A stretch of 64,000 nt of DNA from BOG-908 sp963795825 (GTDB lineage Bacteria > Pseudomonadota > Alphaproteobacteria > Acetobacterales > Acetobacteraceae): the NCBI GenBank assembly GCA_963795825.1, contig CAWCIW010000003.1, forward strand, positions 268,328-332,327, written 5' to 3'. Positions 36,266 to 44,472 of this stretch are shown piece by piece. The stretch's first letter is position 1, and every line of letters begins with the position of its first letter. The notes under the pieces were generated by a model. The model was not told the origin of the DNA. It did no database searches and saw nothing but the letters and a program-made list of their open reading frames with translations. A program made the translations under genes and the position numbers.

Positions 36266-36808
36266 TCACGAAGCCGGGTCGCGGCCATGCGCCAGGAGCG
36301 GGGTGGGTTCTGGCTGTCCCTCGTAATAATCGGCCACGCGCAGGAAGCCGTGGCGGCCGATCGCGTCGACGGCCAGCGCCCCGCTATCGGGGTAGGTGCA
36401 GATATCGGCGGGCGGCTCGGCGCCGATCGCGAGATAGACGAGATCACCGGTGTTCTGCGCGGTCGCGGGATTGGCGATCTGGTGGGCTATCCCGGTGTCC
36501 GCGGGGCAGGAGATGCAGTCGCCCGGGCGTATCTCGTGCACGATGTCGCCGTAGCGGAACACGCCCTGGCCTTCGAGCACGATGAAGATTTCGTCGGCCA
36601 TAAGATGCGTGTGCGCCGGACACGCGCTATGGCCGGGCGGCACACGCGTGGCGTTCATGCCGAGGCGGCCCATCCCGAAACGGCCTGGCCCGGCCTGCTT
36701 CATTGCCGGAGTCAGTGCGCGTTTGAAATGCGCCCAGGCTTCGGGAACGTCGGCCGCGGTTTCCGGCGCGGTGTGCAGGTTGACGATGATGGGTGGCGTT
36801 TCGGCCAT
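36266..36808 (-). CDS. Cupin-domain protein
   Basis: 180 residues from ATG 36808 with a CAGGAG site. A single cupin (about residues 55–130) has the motif GHSACPAHTHLMADEIFIVLEG (metal-type His-x-His…Glu) and, on the second half, PGDCISCPADTGIAHQI with the distal His. Such proteins are metal-dependent dioxygenases, isomerases or sensors; the substrate is unknown. Its coding stop faces the pbpC stop at 14 bp (convergent). Upstream on the opposite strand is the gcdH remnant. Confidence 0.8.
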   Translation of the reverse strand: MAETPPIIVNLHTAPETAADVPEAWAHFKRALTPAMKQAGPGRFGMGRLGMNATRVPPGHSACPAHTHLMADEIFIVLEGQGVFRYGDIVHEIRPGDCISCPADTGIAHQIANPATAQNTGDLVYLAIGAEPPADICTYPDSGALAVDAIGRHGFLRVADYYEGQPEPTPLLAHGRDPAS

Positions 36809-36935
36809 GGCGTGCTCCTGTGGTCGCGCGGACAAACGCGCGGCTCGTGTCGGGCGCGCTGCGGGTCGTTTGCTGTTGCCGTTGTCCGCAGCGGCGAAGT
36901 AGCAGAGCGCGCTCGTACCGGCCAGCAGGTGGCAG

Positions 36936-37162
36936 CTTCCCCGTTGCGCCGGGAGATGATTTCGCCCGTCGCGCGCAACGATTGCGGCGGGGCGCTTGAC
37001 ACCGCCCGCCTGGCCAGGGACATGCACGAGGGCAACGGCATCAGCCTGGAATACGATGTGATCCGGCAGATGCTGAACCTCGAGACAGCCAACACCTACG
37101 AGGTCGCGCACCACGTGCATGCGGGTATACCGGAGCGGGCGCAGACCGGGCGCGCAGCGTGA
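36936..37162 (+). pseudogene. C-terminal remnant of glutaryl-CoA dehydrogenase
   Basis: The translated frame matches the C-terminal end of GcdH: EMISPVARNDCGGALDTAR, DMHEGNGIS, EYDVIRQMLNLETANTYEV and RAQTGRAA correspond to the family pattern of NNCGKALDIAR, GGNGIS, VIRHMLNLE, NTYEGTHD and GRAQTG. The conserved EGTHD active-site segment has become EVAHH, and no dehydrogenase body lies upstream. Its TGA overlaps the GTG of the CoA-transferase (GTGA at 37159–37162), so the two were once a coupled operon. It is therefore a decayed partner of a glutaryl-CoA pathway. Confidence 0.8.
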
Positions 37163-38322
37163 CGGCCGGGGCGGCCCATCCATCCGCAGCTGCAACGCCG
37201 CCGCTCGCGGGGCTGCGCGTGCTCGAGCTCGCGCGCGTGCTGGCCGGCCCGTGGATCGGCCAGACCCTGTCGGATTTGGGTGCCGACGTGATCAAAGTGG
37301 AGAGCCCCGAGGGCGACGACACCCGCGCCTGGGGGCCGCCTTTCATCGAAGTGGCCGGCGACGTGTCGGCCGCCTATTTCCACGCCTGCAACCGCGGCAA
37401 ACGGTCGATACGCGCGGATTTCCGCGACCCCTCCGATCTGGCGCGGGTGGTGGCGCTCGCCGGGCAGGCCGATGTGCTGGTCGAGAACTTCAAGGTCGGC
37501 GGCCTGGTGCGCTACGGCCTGGATTATCCCAGCCTGGCCGCCCGCAACCCACGCCTGGTGTATTGCTCGGTGACCGGCTTCGGCCAGGACGGCCCCAGCG
37601 CCGGCAAGGCCGGCTACGATTTCATGATCCAGGCGATGAGCGGGATCATGGACCTCACCGGCGAGCCGGACGGGCCGCCGCAGAAGATCGGCGTGGCGTT
37701 CGCGGACATCTTCACCGGGCTGTATGGCGTGATCGGCATACAGGCGGCGCTGGCGCAGCGCGCGCTGACCGGCCGCGGCCAGCATATCGACGTGGCGCTG
37801 CTCGACACCATGACCGGCGTGCTGGCGAACCAAGCGATGAACTACCTGGCCTCCGGTATCACGCCCACGCGCATCGGCAGCGCCCACCCGAATATCGTGC
37901 CCTACCGGACCTTTCCCACGTCGGACGGCCACCTGGTGATCGCCTGCGGCAATGACGGGCAGTTCGCCCGGCTGTGCGGCGTGCTGGATGTGCCGCTTCT
38001 CGCATCGGACGCGCGCTACCTGACCAATGCCGGCCGCGTGGCAGGGCGGGTGGCGCTGGAGCAGGCGATCGGCGAACGCACCGCCGGCTGGGCCAGCGCG
38101 GATCTCACCGCCCGCCTGGATGCCGCCGGCGTGCCCGCCGCCACGGTGAATACGGTGGCGCAGGCGTTCGACGATCCGCAGACGCGCCATCGCGGCATGC
38201 AGATCCTGTGCGACGGCGTGCCCGGCGTGCGCACGCCGCTCGTCTTTTCGGCGAGCGCGCTGTCGCTGGACCGCCGTTCACCGGCGCTGGGCGAGCACGA
38301 TTCCAATCCGTCTTGGGACTGA
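37159..38322 (+). CDS. CaiB/BaiF family III CoA-transferase
   Basis: 387 residues. Family III transferases move CoA between carboxylic acids through an aspartyl-CoA thioester; the catalytic Asp is D154 in AGYDFMIQAMSG. Other family marks are LAGLRVLELARVLAGPW, LSDLGADVIKVESPEGDD, CNRGKRSIRAD and GRGQHIDVALLDT. The GTG start overlaps the gcdH remnant's stop, so the natural substrate may be glutarate or a related dicarboxylate (succinate–glutarate transfer), by analogy with SUGCT/gcdH pairs. The last residues (SNPSWD) and the stop codon come from the outer end of element R13, so the original C-terminus was replaced. Confidence 0.9.
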   Translation: MTAGAAHPSAAATPPLAGLRVLELARVLAGPWIGQTLSDLGADVIKVESPEGDDTRAWGPPFIEVAGDVSAAYFHACNRGKRSIRADFRDPSDLARVVALAGQADVLVENFKVGGLVRYGLDYPSLAARNPRLVYCSVTGFGQDGPSAGKAGYDFMIQAMSGIMDLTGEPDGPPQKIGVAFADIFTGLYGVIGIQAALAQRALTGRGQHIDVALLDTMTGVLANQAMNYLASGITPTRIGSAHPNIVPYRTFPTSDGHLVIACGNDGQFARLCGVLDVPLLASDARYLTNAGRVAGRVALEQAIGERTAGWASADLTARLDAAGVPAATVNTVAQAFDDPQTRHRGMQILCDGVPGVRTPLVFSASALSLDRRSPALGEHDSNPSWD

Positions 38323-38450
38323 GTCATCGGCAGCAAGGAAGGAAGGCCTTCTTTTTCGAGAAAAAGAAGCAAAAAGCTTTTGCTGTGACGCCTGCACTGG
38401 GGGTTTTGGCTACGACTGCAAGCGCATCGACTTGCAATAGGAGCGTAGGC
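38303..38450. repeat. Partial element R13 (outer end plus Q arm)
   Basis: It starts at CCAATCCGTCTTGGGACTGAG (reverse complement of the right end of R10), then TCATCGGCAGCAAGG, the Q hairpin (about 38349–38370), GCTTTTGCTGTGACGCCTGCAC and part of the central sequence up to about 38450. The second arm is missing. It overlaps the last codons of the CoA-transferase. Confidence 0.85.
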
Positions 38451-38844
38451 CGTGGGGCACATGCGGGAGCTGGGCGCGTCAGGTGTTTGCCTGCACGTTG
38501 GACCAGTTTGCACGCCCGGGCGGCCGGCCGGGACACCAACGTGGTTCGCGACGAGCCGAAGCTGGAGCTTGGTGGTTAGACGCACCGCCTGGGAAAACTG
38601 CACGGGCGTGCATCGTGTTGCGTGACGCCACACCGGCGCGGCAGAAATCGCGTGGCGACTTGGCACCACGCAGATGTCCTGTTCCGGTGCCGCCGCCTGC
38701 GCGGCATCGGCCTGCCCCTGCCCGCTCAGGAGTCAGCGTTTACGTGCCGGAAATCCGGACGCACCTTCTGGCGCGGAGGGGTACTCGCATCGAGGCAATT
38801 GGAATAGGCATCCGTCTGGTCGTCGGCCAGGAAAGGGTGTCCGT
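38451..38844. other. Gene-free stretch upstream of the amidohydrolase
   Basis: No coding region I can support. The amidohydrolase frame extends back to 38674, but the residues before the TTG at 38845 are unlike the family. The stretch begins at the broken edge of R13, possibly a deletion junction, and must contain the promoter of the amidohydrolase cluster. Confidence 0.4.
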
Positions 38845-39879
38845 TTGGAAGGCAAAGTCGCGCTCGAGGAGCATTTCTCTACGGAACTGAACAACCGGTT
38901 CTGGAACGCGAAAAGCGAGGAGGACCGTAACGGCAAGGCTTACGCACAGGATGTGGAACGCAAGCTTCTCGATCCTGCGCAGTGCGTTGCCGAAATGGAC
39001 CGGGCCGGCATCGAGCGTTGCATCATGTCGCTCACCTCGCCGGGCGTCCAATCTGTAACGGACCCCGGCAAGGCAATAGAGCTGGCACGGGCCAGCAACG
39101 AGTATGCCAGGAGCTTCATGGCCGCGCATCCCGCGCGCTTGTCGGCCTTTGCGGCAATTCCGCTGCAGGACCCGCGCGCTGCCGTGGAAGAGCTGCAGCG
39201 GACCGTCGGCACCGGCGAGTTCGTGGGTGTCCTGGTCAATGGCTACACCGACGTGGGCGAAGGCGAGAACGTGCATTATCTCGACGAGGCGCCTCTCGAA
39301 GCGTTCTGGGCTGAGGCGGCCCGGCTCTCCGCGCCGATCTACCTGCATCCGCGCGAGCCGCTTCCCAGCCAGACACGCGCAATAAAGGGCTACCCGGAGC
39401 TCGGCGGGTCGGCCTGGGCGTTTTTCTACGAGACCGCGACCCATGCGGTGCGCCTGATGCTGAGCGGCCTGTTCGATCGCCACCCGACGCTCCAAATCAT
39501 CCTGGGCCATCTCGGCGAAAGCCTGCCTTACATGCTGCCGCGCCTGCAGCACCGGCTCGACGAGCAGCGCGAGGGGCAGAGAGGCGCCGTCGCGAAGCGG
39601 CGTCCAGGCTATTACTTCGCCAACAACTTCCACGTCACGACGAGTGGCCACTTCCATACCAAGCCATTGCTGGAGGCGATCGACCAGATCGGCGCCGATC
39701 GGGTGCTCTTCTCGGTCGATTACCCCTACGAGCAGATGGACATGGGTGCGCGTTGGTTCGACGACATGCGGCTGGATGAAGGCCTGAAGCTCCGTATCGG
39801 CCGCGAGAACGCGAACAGGCTGTTCAAGCTGGGCTTGCCGACTTTGCAAGCGTCCAACGCGGCTGCTTTCGCGTCCTGA
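38845..39879 (+). CDS. Amidohydrolase-family decarboxylase, gamma-resorcylate (2,6-dihydroxybenzoate) decarboxylase-like
   Basis: 344 residues from the TTG at 38845, chosen because AGGAAAGG lies 8 nt upstream and the N-terminus then reads xEGKVALEEHF, the typical start of gamma-resorcylate decarboxylase with metal ligands E8 and H10. Further ligands are H168 (IYLHPREP), the conserved ILGHLGE His and D292 (LFSVDYPYE). The domain is a TIM barrel of the ACMSD-type amidohydrolases; family enzymes reversibly decarboxylate aromatic acids using Mn or Zn. The substrate could be another hydroxybenzoate. It heads a run of catabolic genes: NAD(P)-binding protein, aldehyde dehydrogenase, beta-helix protein. 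Confidence 0.85.
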   Translation: MEGKVALEEHFSTELNNRFWNAKSEEDRNGKAYAQDVERKLLDPAQCVAEMDRAGIERCIMSLTSPGVQSVTDPGKAIELARASNEYARSFMAAHPARLSAFAAIPLQDPRAAVEELQRTVGTGEFVGVLVNGYTDVGEGENVHYLDEAPLEAFWAEAARLSAPIYLHPREPLPSQTRAIKGYPELGGSAWAFFYETATHAVRLMLSGLFDRHPTLQIILGHLGESLPYMLPRLQHRLDEQREGQRGAVAKRRPGYYFANNFHVTTSGHFHTKPLLEAIDQIGADRVLFSVDYPYEQMDMGARWFDDMRLDEGLKLRIGRENANRLFKLGLPTLQASNAAAFAS

Positions 39880-39946
39880 CACCAGCCGAGCGCCTGCCGG
39901 ATACAAGCCTTACGGCTGCCGGTTGAACAGGAAAGGAGATGAGGCA

Positions 39947-40586
39947 ATGAAAACCGCGATCATAGGTCTCGGGAGCATCGGTTCCCGCTTGGCCAGGAAC
40001 CTCGCAGGCGGCGGCCAGGCGATCATCGTCGCCGACAAGACCTTTGCCAAAGCCGAGACGCTGGCTGGCGAACTTGGAAATGCCGCCACGCCGCTGCGGT
40101 TCGACGCGGCGCTCGACGCGGCGGATGTGCTGGTTCTGGCCATCCCCTTCGCGGCTGCCCGGGATCTCGTCTCAAGCAACCATGCGGCGCTGGCTGGCAA
40201 GATCGTCGTCGATCCGTCCAACCCCATCGAGCCGGACGGGAAAGGCGGATTTCAGAAGACGATAGCGGCCGACCAGTCATCGGGCGAGCTGCTGTCCAGG
40301 CTGCTTCCCGAAGGTGCAGAGCTCGTCAAGGCGTTCGGGACGTTGAGTGCGGAGCTCCCTAGGGTCCGCCACAAACAGGTCACCCGAGAAAGCGGTGCTG
40401 TTCTATGCCACGGACTATCCGGAAGCCGGCCGGGTTGTGGCAGCCCTCATAGCGGCCAGCGGCTTCGCGCCGATCAGCGTAGGCGGTATCTCGCAGTCGA
40501 TCCGCATCGAGGTGGGCGGCGACCTCCACGAGTTCGGCAAGCTCGGGCGGTTGGTGTCGGCCTCGGAAGCAAAGAAGCTAATCTGA
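39947..40586 (+). pseudogene. NAD(P)/F420-dependent reductase-like protein (frame break)
   Basis: A small Rossmann protein of the NADPH:F420-reductase/NAD(P)-binding family: MKTAIIGLGSIGSRLARNLA gives the GxGxxG nucleotide site, followed by ADVLVLAIPF and KIVVDPSNPIEPDG. The ATG at 39947 has a strong AAAGGAGATGAGGCA site. The frame breaks at about 40355–40365 (in GAGCTCCCTAGGGTCC), and the C-terminal half continues in the next frame (SPEKAVLFYATDYPEAGRVV) to the stop at 40586. The natural length of about 212 residues fits the family. Probably a reductase for an intermediate of the neighbouring aromatic pathway; the frame break may be a sequencing indel. Confidence 0.75.
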
Positions 40587-40672
40587 CGTTGTTTAGGCCG
40601 TTATGATTTGGGCGGGATGACGCAAGGTGCTGCCGCGAGGCCTGGCTGCCCCGATGAAGATCCACGCCGAGG

Positions 40673-42136
40673 ATGCCGACATGGATCGCCACGAAAACAC
40701 ACGCTCGTCATTGGATAGATGGTGAGTGGCTCGATTCGGACGTGCGGCTCGAAAGCATCAATCCCGCGACCGGGGAGGCGATCGGCACCTATGCCGAAGC
40801 GAGCGCGGCGGACGCGCTGAAAGCAGTCGGCGTCGCCCACAGGGCGTTCCAGGAAGGCGTCTGGCGAAAGGACCGCCGCCTGCGCGCCAAGGTGCTCAAC
40901 GAGATGGCGGACCGCTTCGAGGCCGCTTCTGAGGCGATTGTCGAGATGTTGAGCCTCGAGAACGGCAAGATCAAACCCGAAGCCCGCTTCGAGGTGAACA
41001 TGGTGCCTGGGAAGCTGCGCTACTACGCGGCCTTGGCGCTGACGGATTATGGGCGCGCGATGGAGGTATCGCCCGGATGCTATACGACGGTACTGCGTCA
41101 GCCGATGGGTGTCGCCGGAATCATCGCGCCCTGGAACTCGCCGGTCGTGCTGTTCATCAGGAGCCTCGCGCCCGCGCTGTGCGCAGGCTGCACGGTGGTG
41201 GGCAAGCTGCCCGGCCTCACGGCCCAGACCAATGCGTTGATGTGCGCGCTATTCGCCCAGGTGACCAGCCTGCCGAAAGGCGTCCTGAACGTGTTCACCG
41301 AGATGGGGAGCGCGGGAGCGCGCGCGGTCGTCGCGTCGCCGCTCGTGCCGGTGATAAGCCTGACCGGGAGCTCGCGGACCGGCCAGCAGATGATGGCGGC
41401 AGGCGCCGTCAACATGAAGCGCTTCGGCGGCGAGCTCGGCGGCAAGACGCCCGTGCTGCTGTTCGACGATGCGGAGCTGGGCCGAGCCCTGCCTATGGTG
41501 TGCAAGGCGCTGACGACCTTCGCTGGCCAGTTCTGCATGACCGGCAGCCGTCTGCTCGTGGCGCGCTCGATCTACGACGAGGTCCGCGAACGGCTCGGCG
41601 CGCTGCTCGCGGCGGTCAAGGTCGGCCCGGCTGCCGATCCGAGCAGCGACATGGGACCAATGATCAACATCGCCAACGTGGCCCGGGTGGACCGGCTCGT
41701 CGAAGAGGCCATCGCCCAGGGCGCCAAGGTCGTCACCCGCGGCGGTCCGGTGAAGGAAGGGCCGCTGTCGAAAGGCGCGTTCTACCGCCCCACGCTGCTG
41801 GAGATACCCGATCATGCCATCCGGATCGCGCAGGACGAGGTATTCGGGCCGGTACTGGTCATGCAGGCCTTCGATAGCGAGGCGGAAGCCGTATCGCTCG
41901 CCAACGACAGCGCGTATGGCCTGGCCGCCTCGATCTGGTCGGCAAACGTCGATCGCCCGCTTCGCATAGCGCGGCAGATCGAGGCCGGGACCGTGTGGAT
42001 CAACAACTGGGCGGTCGTCTACGACGAATCCGAGGAGGGCGGTTTCAAGCAGAGCGGTATCGGCCGCCTGAACGGCGTCGCGGCGCTCGACGATTTCGTC
42101 GAATACCGCACCATCGTTCACGAAATCGCTCTTTGA
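40673..42136 (+). CDS. Aldehyde dehydrogenase
   Basis: 487 residues, the normal ALDH length. NAD(P)-dependent oxidation of an aldehyde to the acid, cytoplasmic. Catalytic Cys C288 (AGQFCMTGSR), general base E254 (GGELGGKTP), cofactor region IIAPWNSP, oxyanion Asn in PWN, and the C-terminal EEGGFKQSGIGR. The usual VVVKPAE motif reads VVGKLPGL, a change in the cofactor-binding loop. Start ATG 40673. Its place in the catabolic cluster, after the decarboxylase and reductase-like genes, suggests it oxidises an aldehyde from aromatic or phenylpropanoid side chains. Confidence 0.93.
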   Translation: MPTWIATKTHARHWIDGEWLDSDVRLESINPATGEAIGTYAEASAADALKAVGVAHRAFQEGVWRKDRRLRAKVLNEMADRFEAASEAIVEMLSLENGKIKPEARFEVNMVPGKLRYYAALALTDYGRAMEVSPGCYTTVLRQPMGVAGIIAPWNSPVVLFIRSLAPALCAGCTVVGKLPGLTAQTNALMCALFAQVTSLPKGVLNVFTEMGSAGARAVVASPLVPVISLTGSSRTGQQMMAAGAVNMKRFGGELGGKTPVLLFDDAELGRALPMVCKALTTFAGQFCMTGSRLLVARSIYDEVRERLGALLAAVKVGPAADPSSDMGPMINIANVARVDRLVEEAIAQGAKVVTRGGPVKEGPLSKGAFYRPTLLEIPDHAIRIAQDEVFGPVLVMQAFDSEAEAVSLANDSAYGLAASIWSANVDRPLRIARQIEAGTVWINNWAVVYDESEEGGFKQSGIGRLNGVAALDDFVEYRTIVHEIAL

Positions 42137-42152
42137 AGGAGGAGATGACGCG

Positions 42153-43400
42153 ATGAGCGGACTGACGGTCGCGACGCGCGGCGAGCTGGTTGCGGCGGTC
42201 CACGGGGAGGCCGCCGGGGTCATTCGCGTGAGAGGCCACCTGGCCGACCTGCCTACGCTTCACCTGAAGCCCGGAATGTCGCTCTCGGGTGACGGCCCGG
42301 CCGTGCTGCGCTTCGCTCCGGGGGCGGACGGGTTGCGCCTGTCTGCCGACAACAGTGTGGACGGCCTCGAGATCGTCGTCTCGCCCACGCGGCAGGCCAT
42401 CTCCAACGGCACCGATCTCGCCTCGCTCGGCCGAATCGCGTTACTCGGGCTCACGGTGACCGGAAACGTTCGGCTGCTGGCGGCCGGACAGGTGAGAAGC
42501 GGCCATGTCGAAGCCCGAAACATCCACGTGCGCGACGCCGACGCGCGGGATTTCGAGCAGCGACCCGAGGGATTCGGCGTTCAGGTCGTCGCCGGGGTAT
42601 TCACCTTATGGAACCAGCAGGACGATCCGGGCAGCCGCCTGACGGCGAACCTGACGGCAATCAGCGCGGGGCGCCCGGGCGCCCCCGTGCGTGGCGGCGG
42701 TATTTTCGTGGGTGGGACTCCCGGCGGGGGCAGCCTCTGGATCGCCCAACTGGAGACGGGCGAAATACATAGCGACGGTGGAATACCTCCCGGCACGCCG
42801 GACCGCATCTCCGCAGGTGTCTTCGTTGTCCACGGAGCCTGGGTCGACACCGTCCGCAACACCGGCCCCGTCACGACCTACGGCCCGAACGACATGGTGC
42901 TCGACAACTGGGGCACGGTCGGACGCTGGCAGGCGGATGCGAAGATCACCTCCTTTGGCCCCAGCGGCATCGGCTTCGTGAATTTCGGCGAGCTGGATAC
43001 GCTTGAGGTGAACGGGGTCATCGAGACGTTCGGCGTCGGGGCCAGGGGTTTCAACGTGTATGCCGGGGGCGTCCGCGACGCCGCGTTCGAGCGTGTGATC
43101 ACGCGGGCGGATGGCGCAGTCGGCATCCAGATCAGCCGCCCCGTCGGCCGCATCGTGGTGCGAAACGGGTTGGAGACGTATGGCCGCGTCGGTAATTCCC
43201 TGGTCAAAGGCGTGGTTTTGCAGCTTCCGGCGACGGCCCTCAGCGTGAAGCCGGGCGGGTCCGCGCGCGAGATCAGCATCTCCGGCGGCCTGGCCTCGCA
43301 CGGCATCGGCATCGAAACGCTGGAGCTGCATGGGCCCGTGGACAGGTTCAGCGTTTCGGGTTCGCTCGGTCCGGGCGGCCCCGGCTTCCAGGCTGCCTGA
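42153..43400 (+). CDS. Predicted right-handed beta-helix protein of unknown function
   Basis: 415 residues with a strong GGAGGAG site 8 nt before ATG 42153, directly behind the aldehyde dehydrogenase (16-bp gap; same operon). No signal peptide. From residue 30 on there are short repeated turns of beta strands (for example LRLSADNSVDGLEIVVS, VRSGHVEARNIHVRDA, IGFVNFGELDTLEVNG, IGIETLELHGPVDRF), the pattern of a pectate-lyase-type parallel beta-helix. I see no catalytic residues of known polysaccharide lyases. It recurs beside aromatic-catabolic genes in some genomes (recollection, unverified). Confidence 0.6.
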   Translation: MSGLTVATRGELVAAVHGEAAGVIRVRGHLADLPTLHLKPGMSLSGDGPAVLRFAPGADGLRLSADNSVDGLEIVVSPTRQAISNGTDLASLGRIALLGLTVTGNVRLLAAGQVRSGHVEARNIHVRDADARDFEQRPEGFGVQVVAGVFTLWNQQDDPGSRLTANLTAISAGRPGAPVRGGGIFVGGTPGGGSLWIAQLETGEIHSDGGIPPGTPDRISAGVFVVHGAWVDTVRNTGPVTTYGPNDMVLDNWGTVGRWQADAKITSFGPSGIGFVNFGELDTLEVNGVIETFGVGARGFNVYAGGVRDAAFERVITRADGAVGIQISRPVGRIVVRNGLETYGRVGNSLVKGVVLQLPATALSVKPGGSAREISISGGLASHGIGIETLELHGPVDRFSVSGSLGPGGPGFQAA

Positions 43401-43837
43401 CGCCACACGCATGTCCCCGCAGCGACAAGGATTTCGTTCCACCGGCAATACACGCCCGGTTGCCGCATCGGCACGCAAGCGGAAGGCTCTGCCAGCTTCC
43501 AGCCGGTGCGCTCTCCATCGATCATTTGCCAGAAACCTGAACTGCCGGCGAACGTGACCGCTACACCTTGCCGGGGAAGAGGCGGTAGTTGCCGAGCTAC
43601 GCCGCCGCGAGAGCCCAACCACCTATCTTCAAAGCCAAGCAAGCGCGCCCTGCCCGAGGCCTCAGGCTCGCCGGAACGGCGGAGCTGCCATGATCGCCAA
43701 TGCGAGACTGCTCTGGCGGCGGTGTCCGGGCGCGCCTCGCCTCATATCGGCCGGTAATCGGAACGCACCGTTCATCGCGGTTCAATGGCGCGAACCCGCA
43801 GCGCGGCCTACCAACCGGTCCCGATACAGCTGAGGGA
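43401..43837. other. Gene-free stretch between the beta-helix and NTF2-like genes
   Basis: No convincing reading frame on either strand and no R-family repeat. A TGAGGGA ribosome site at the right edge belongs to the next gene. It may hold the promoter of the NTF2-like gene. Confidence 0.35.
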
Positions 43838-44332
43838 ATGCCCGTGACGGACGCAGCGCCGCTGTCGGTCGAAGACCGTTTCGCCATCTATGAGCAGTTG
43901 AACCTGCACCAGATCACCATCGATACGGGGTGGGGCCGTGAACAGGCGGCCGCCTACGTCGACCTCTATTGGCCGGAGGGCAAGTTCAACGTCATCGATA
44001 TACGCCATCAGACGTTTGCCGGGCCTGCCGAGCTCAAGAAGATGTTCGATTACGGCCACAGCGTTTTCCCGATCCAGAAATGGAGCCACGACATGGGCCC
44101 GTTCCAGATCAGGGGCAGCGGCGACAAGGCCGTCGTTCACTGGCGTTGGGTCGTGAAATGGCGTCAGGAGATACAGGGAACCGTCTCCACCGGCACATAC
44201 GACGATGTTTTCGAGAAGCGCGGCGGCGTCTGGAAATGCCTCGAACGAACGTCGACCATCGACCAGAACTGGCCTACGCAAACCTTCCAGCCCTATGTCG
44301 AAAGACAGGACGCGCTGTTCAGGGAGTCCTGA
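43838..44332 (+). CDS. SnoaL/NTF2-like domain protein
   Basis: 164 residues. The cone-shaped NTF2 fold is suggested by the pattern LSVEDRFAIYEQLNLHQITIDTG, YVDLYWPEGKFNVID, GPAELKKMFDY, and the closing strands VVHWRWVVKWRQEI and GTYDDVFEKRGGVWKCLER. Members are small hydratases, isomerases or aromatic-ring-processing accessory enzymes (for example SnoaL or scytalone-dehydratase-like). No catalytic dyad can be assigned. ATG 43838 follows TGAGGGA. It probably works with the surrounding aromatic-catabolic genes. Confidence 0.75.
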   Translation: MPVTDAAPLSVEDRFAIYEQLNLHQITIDTGWGREQAAAYVDLYWPEGKFNVIDIRHQTFAGPAELKKMFDYGHSVFPIQKWSHDMGPFQIRGSGDKAVVHWRWVVKWRQEIQGTVSTGTYDDVFEKRGGVWKCLERTSTIDQNWPTQTFQPYVERQDALFRES

Positions 44333-44472
44333 GCCGGGACTGCACTCGAAGGGGGGCAAGGCAGCTCGAGCCGCCCTGCCGATCGCCGATCGGCTGCCGC
44401 GTCAGCGACCTGTCCGCCACCGGCAGCGCGCCTGGTGTGCGCTGCCAGACCCGAAGCCGCCATGTTCGAACA

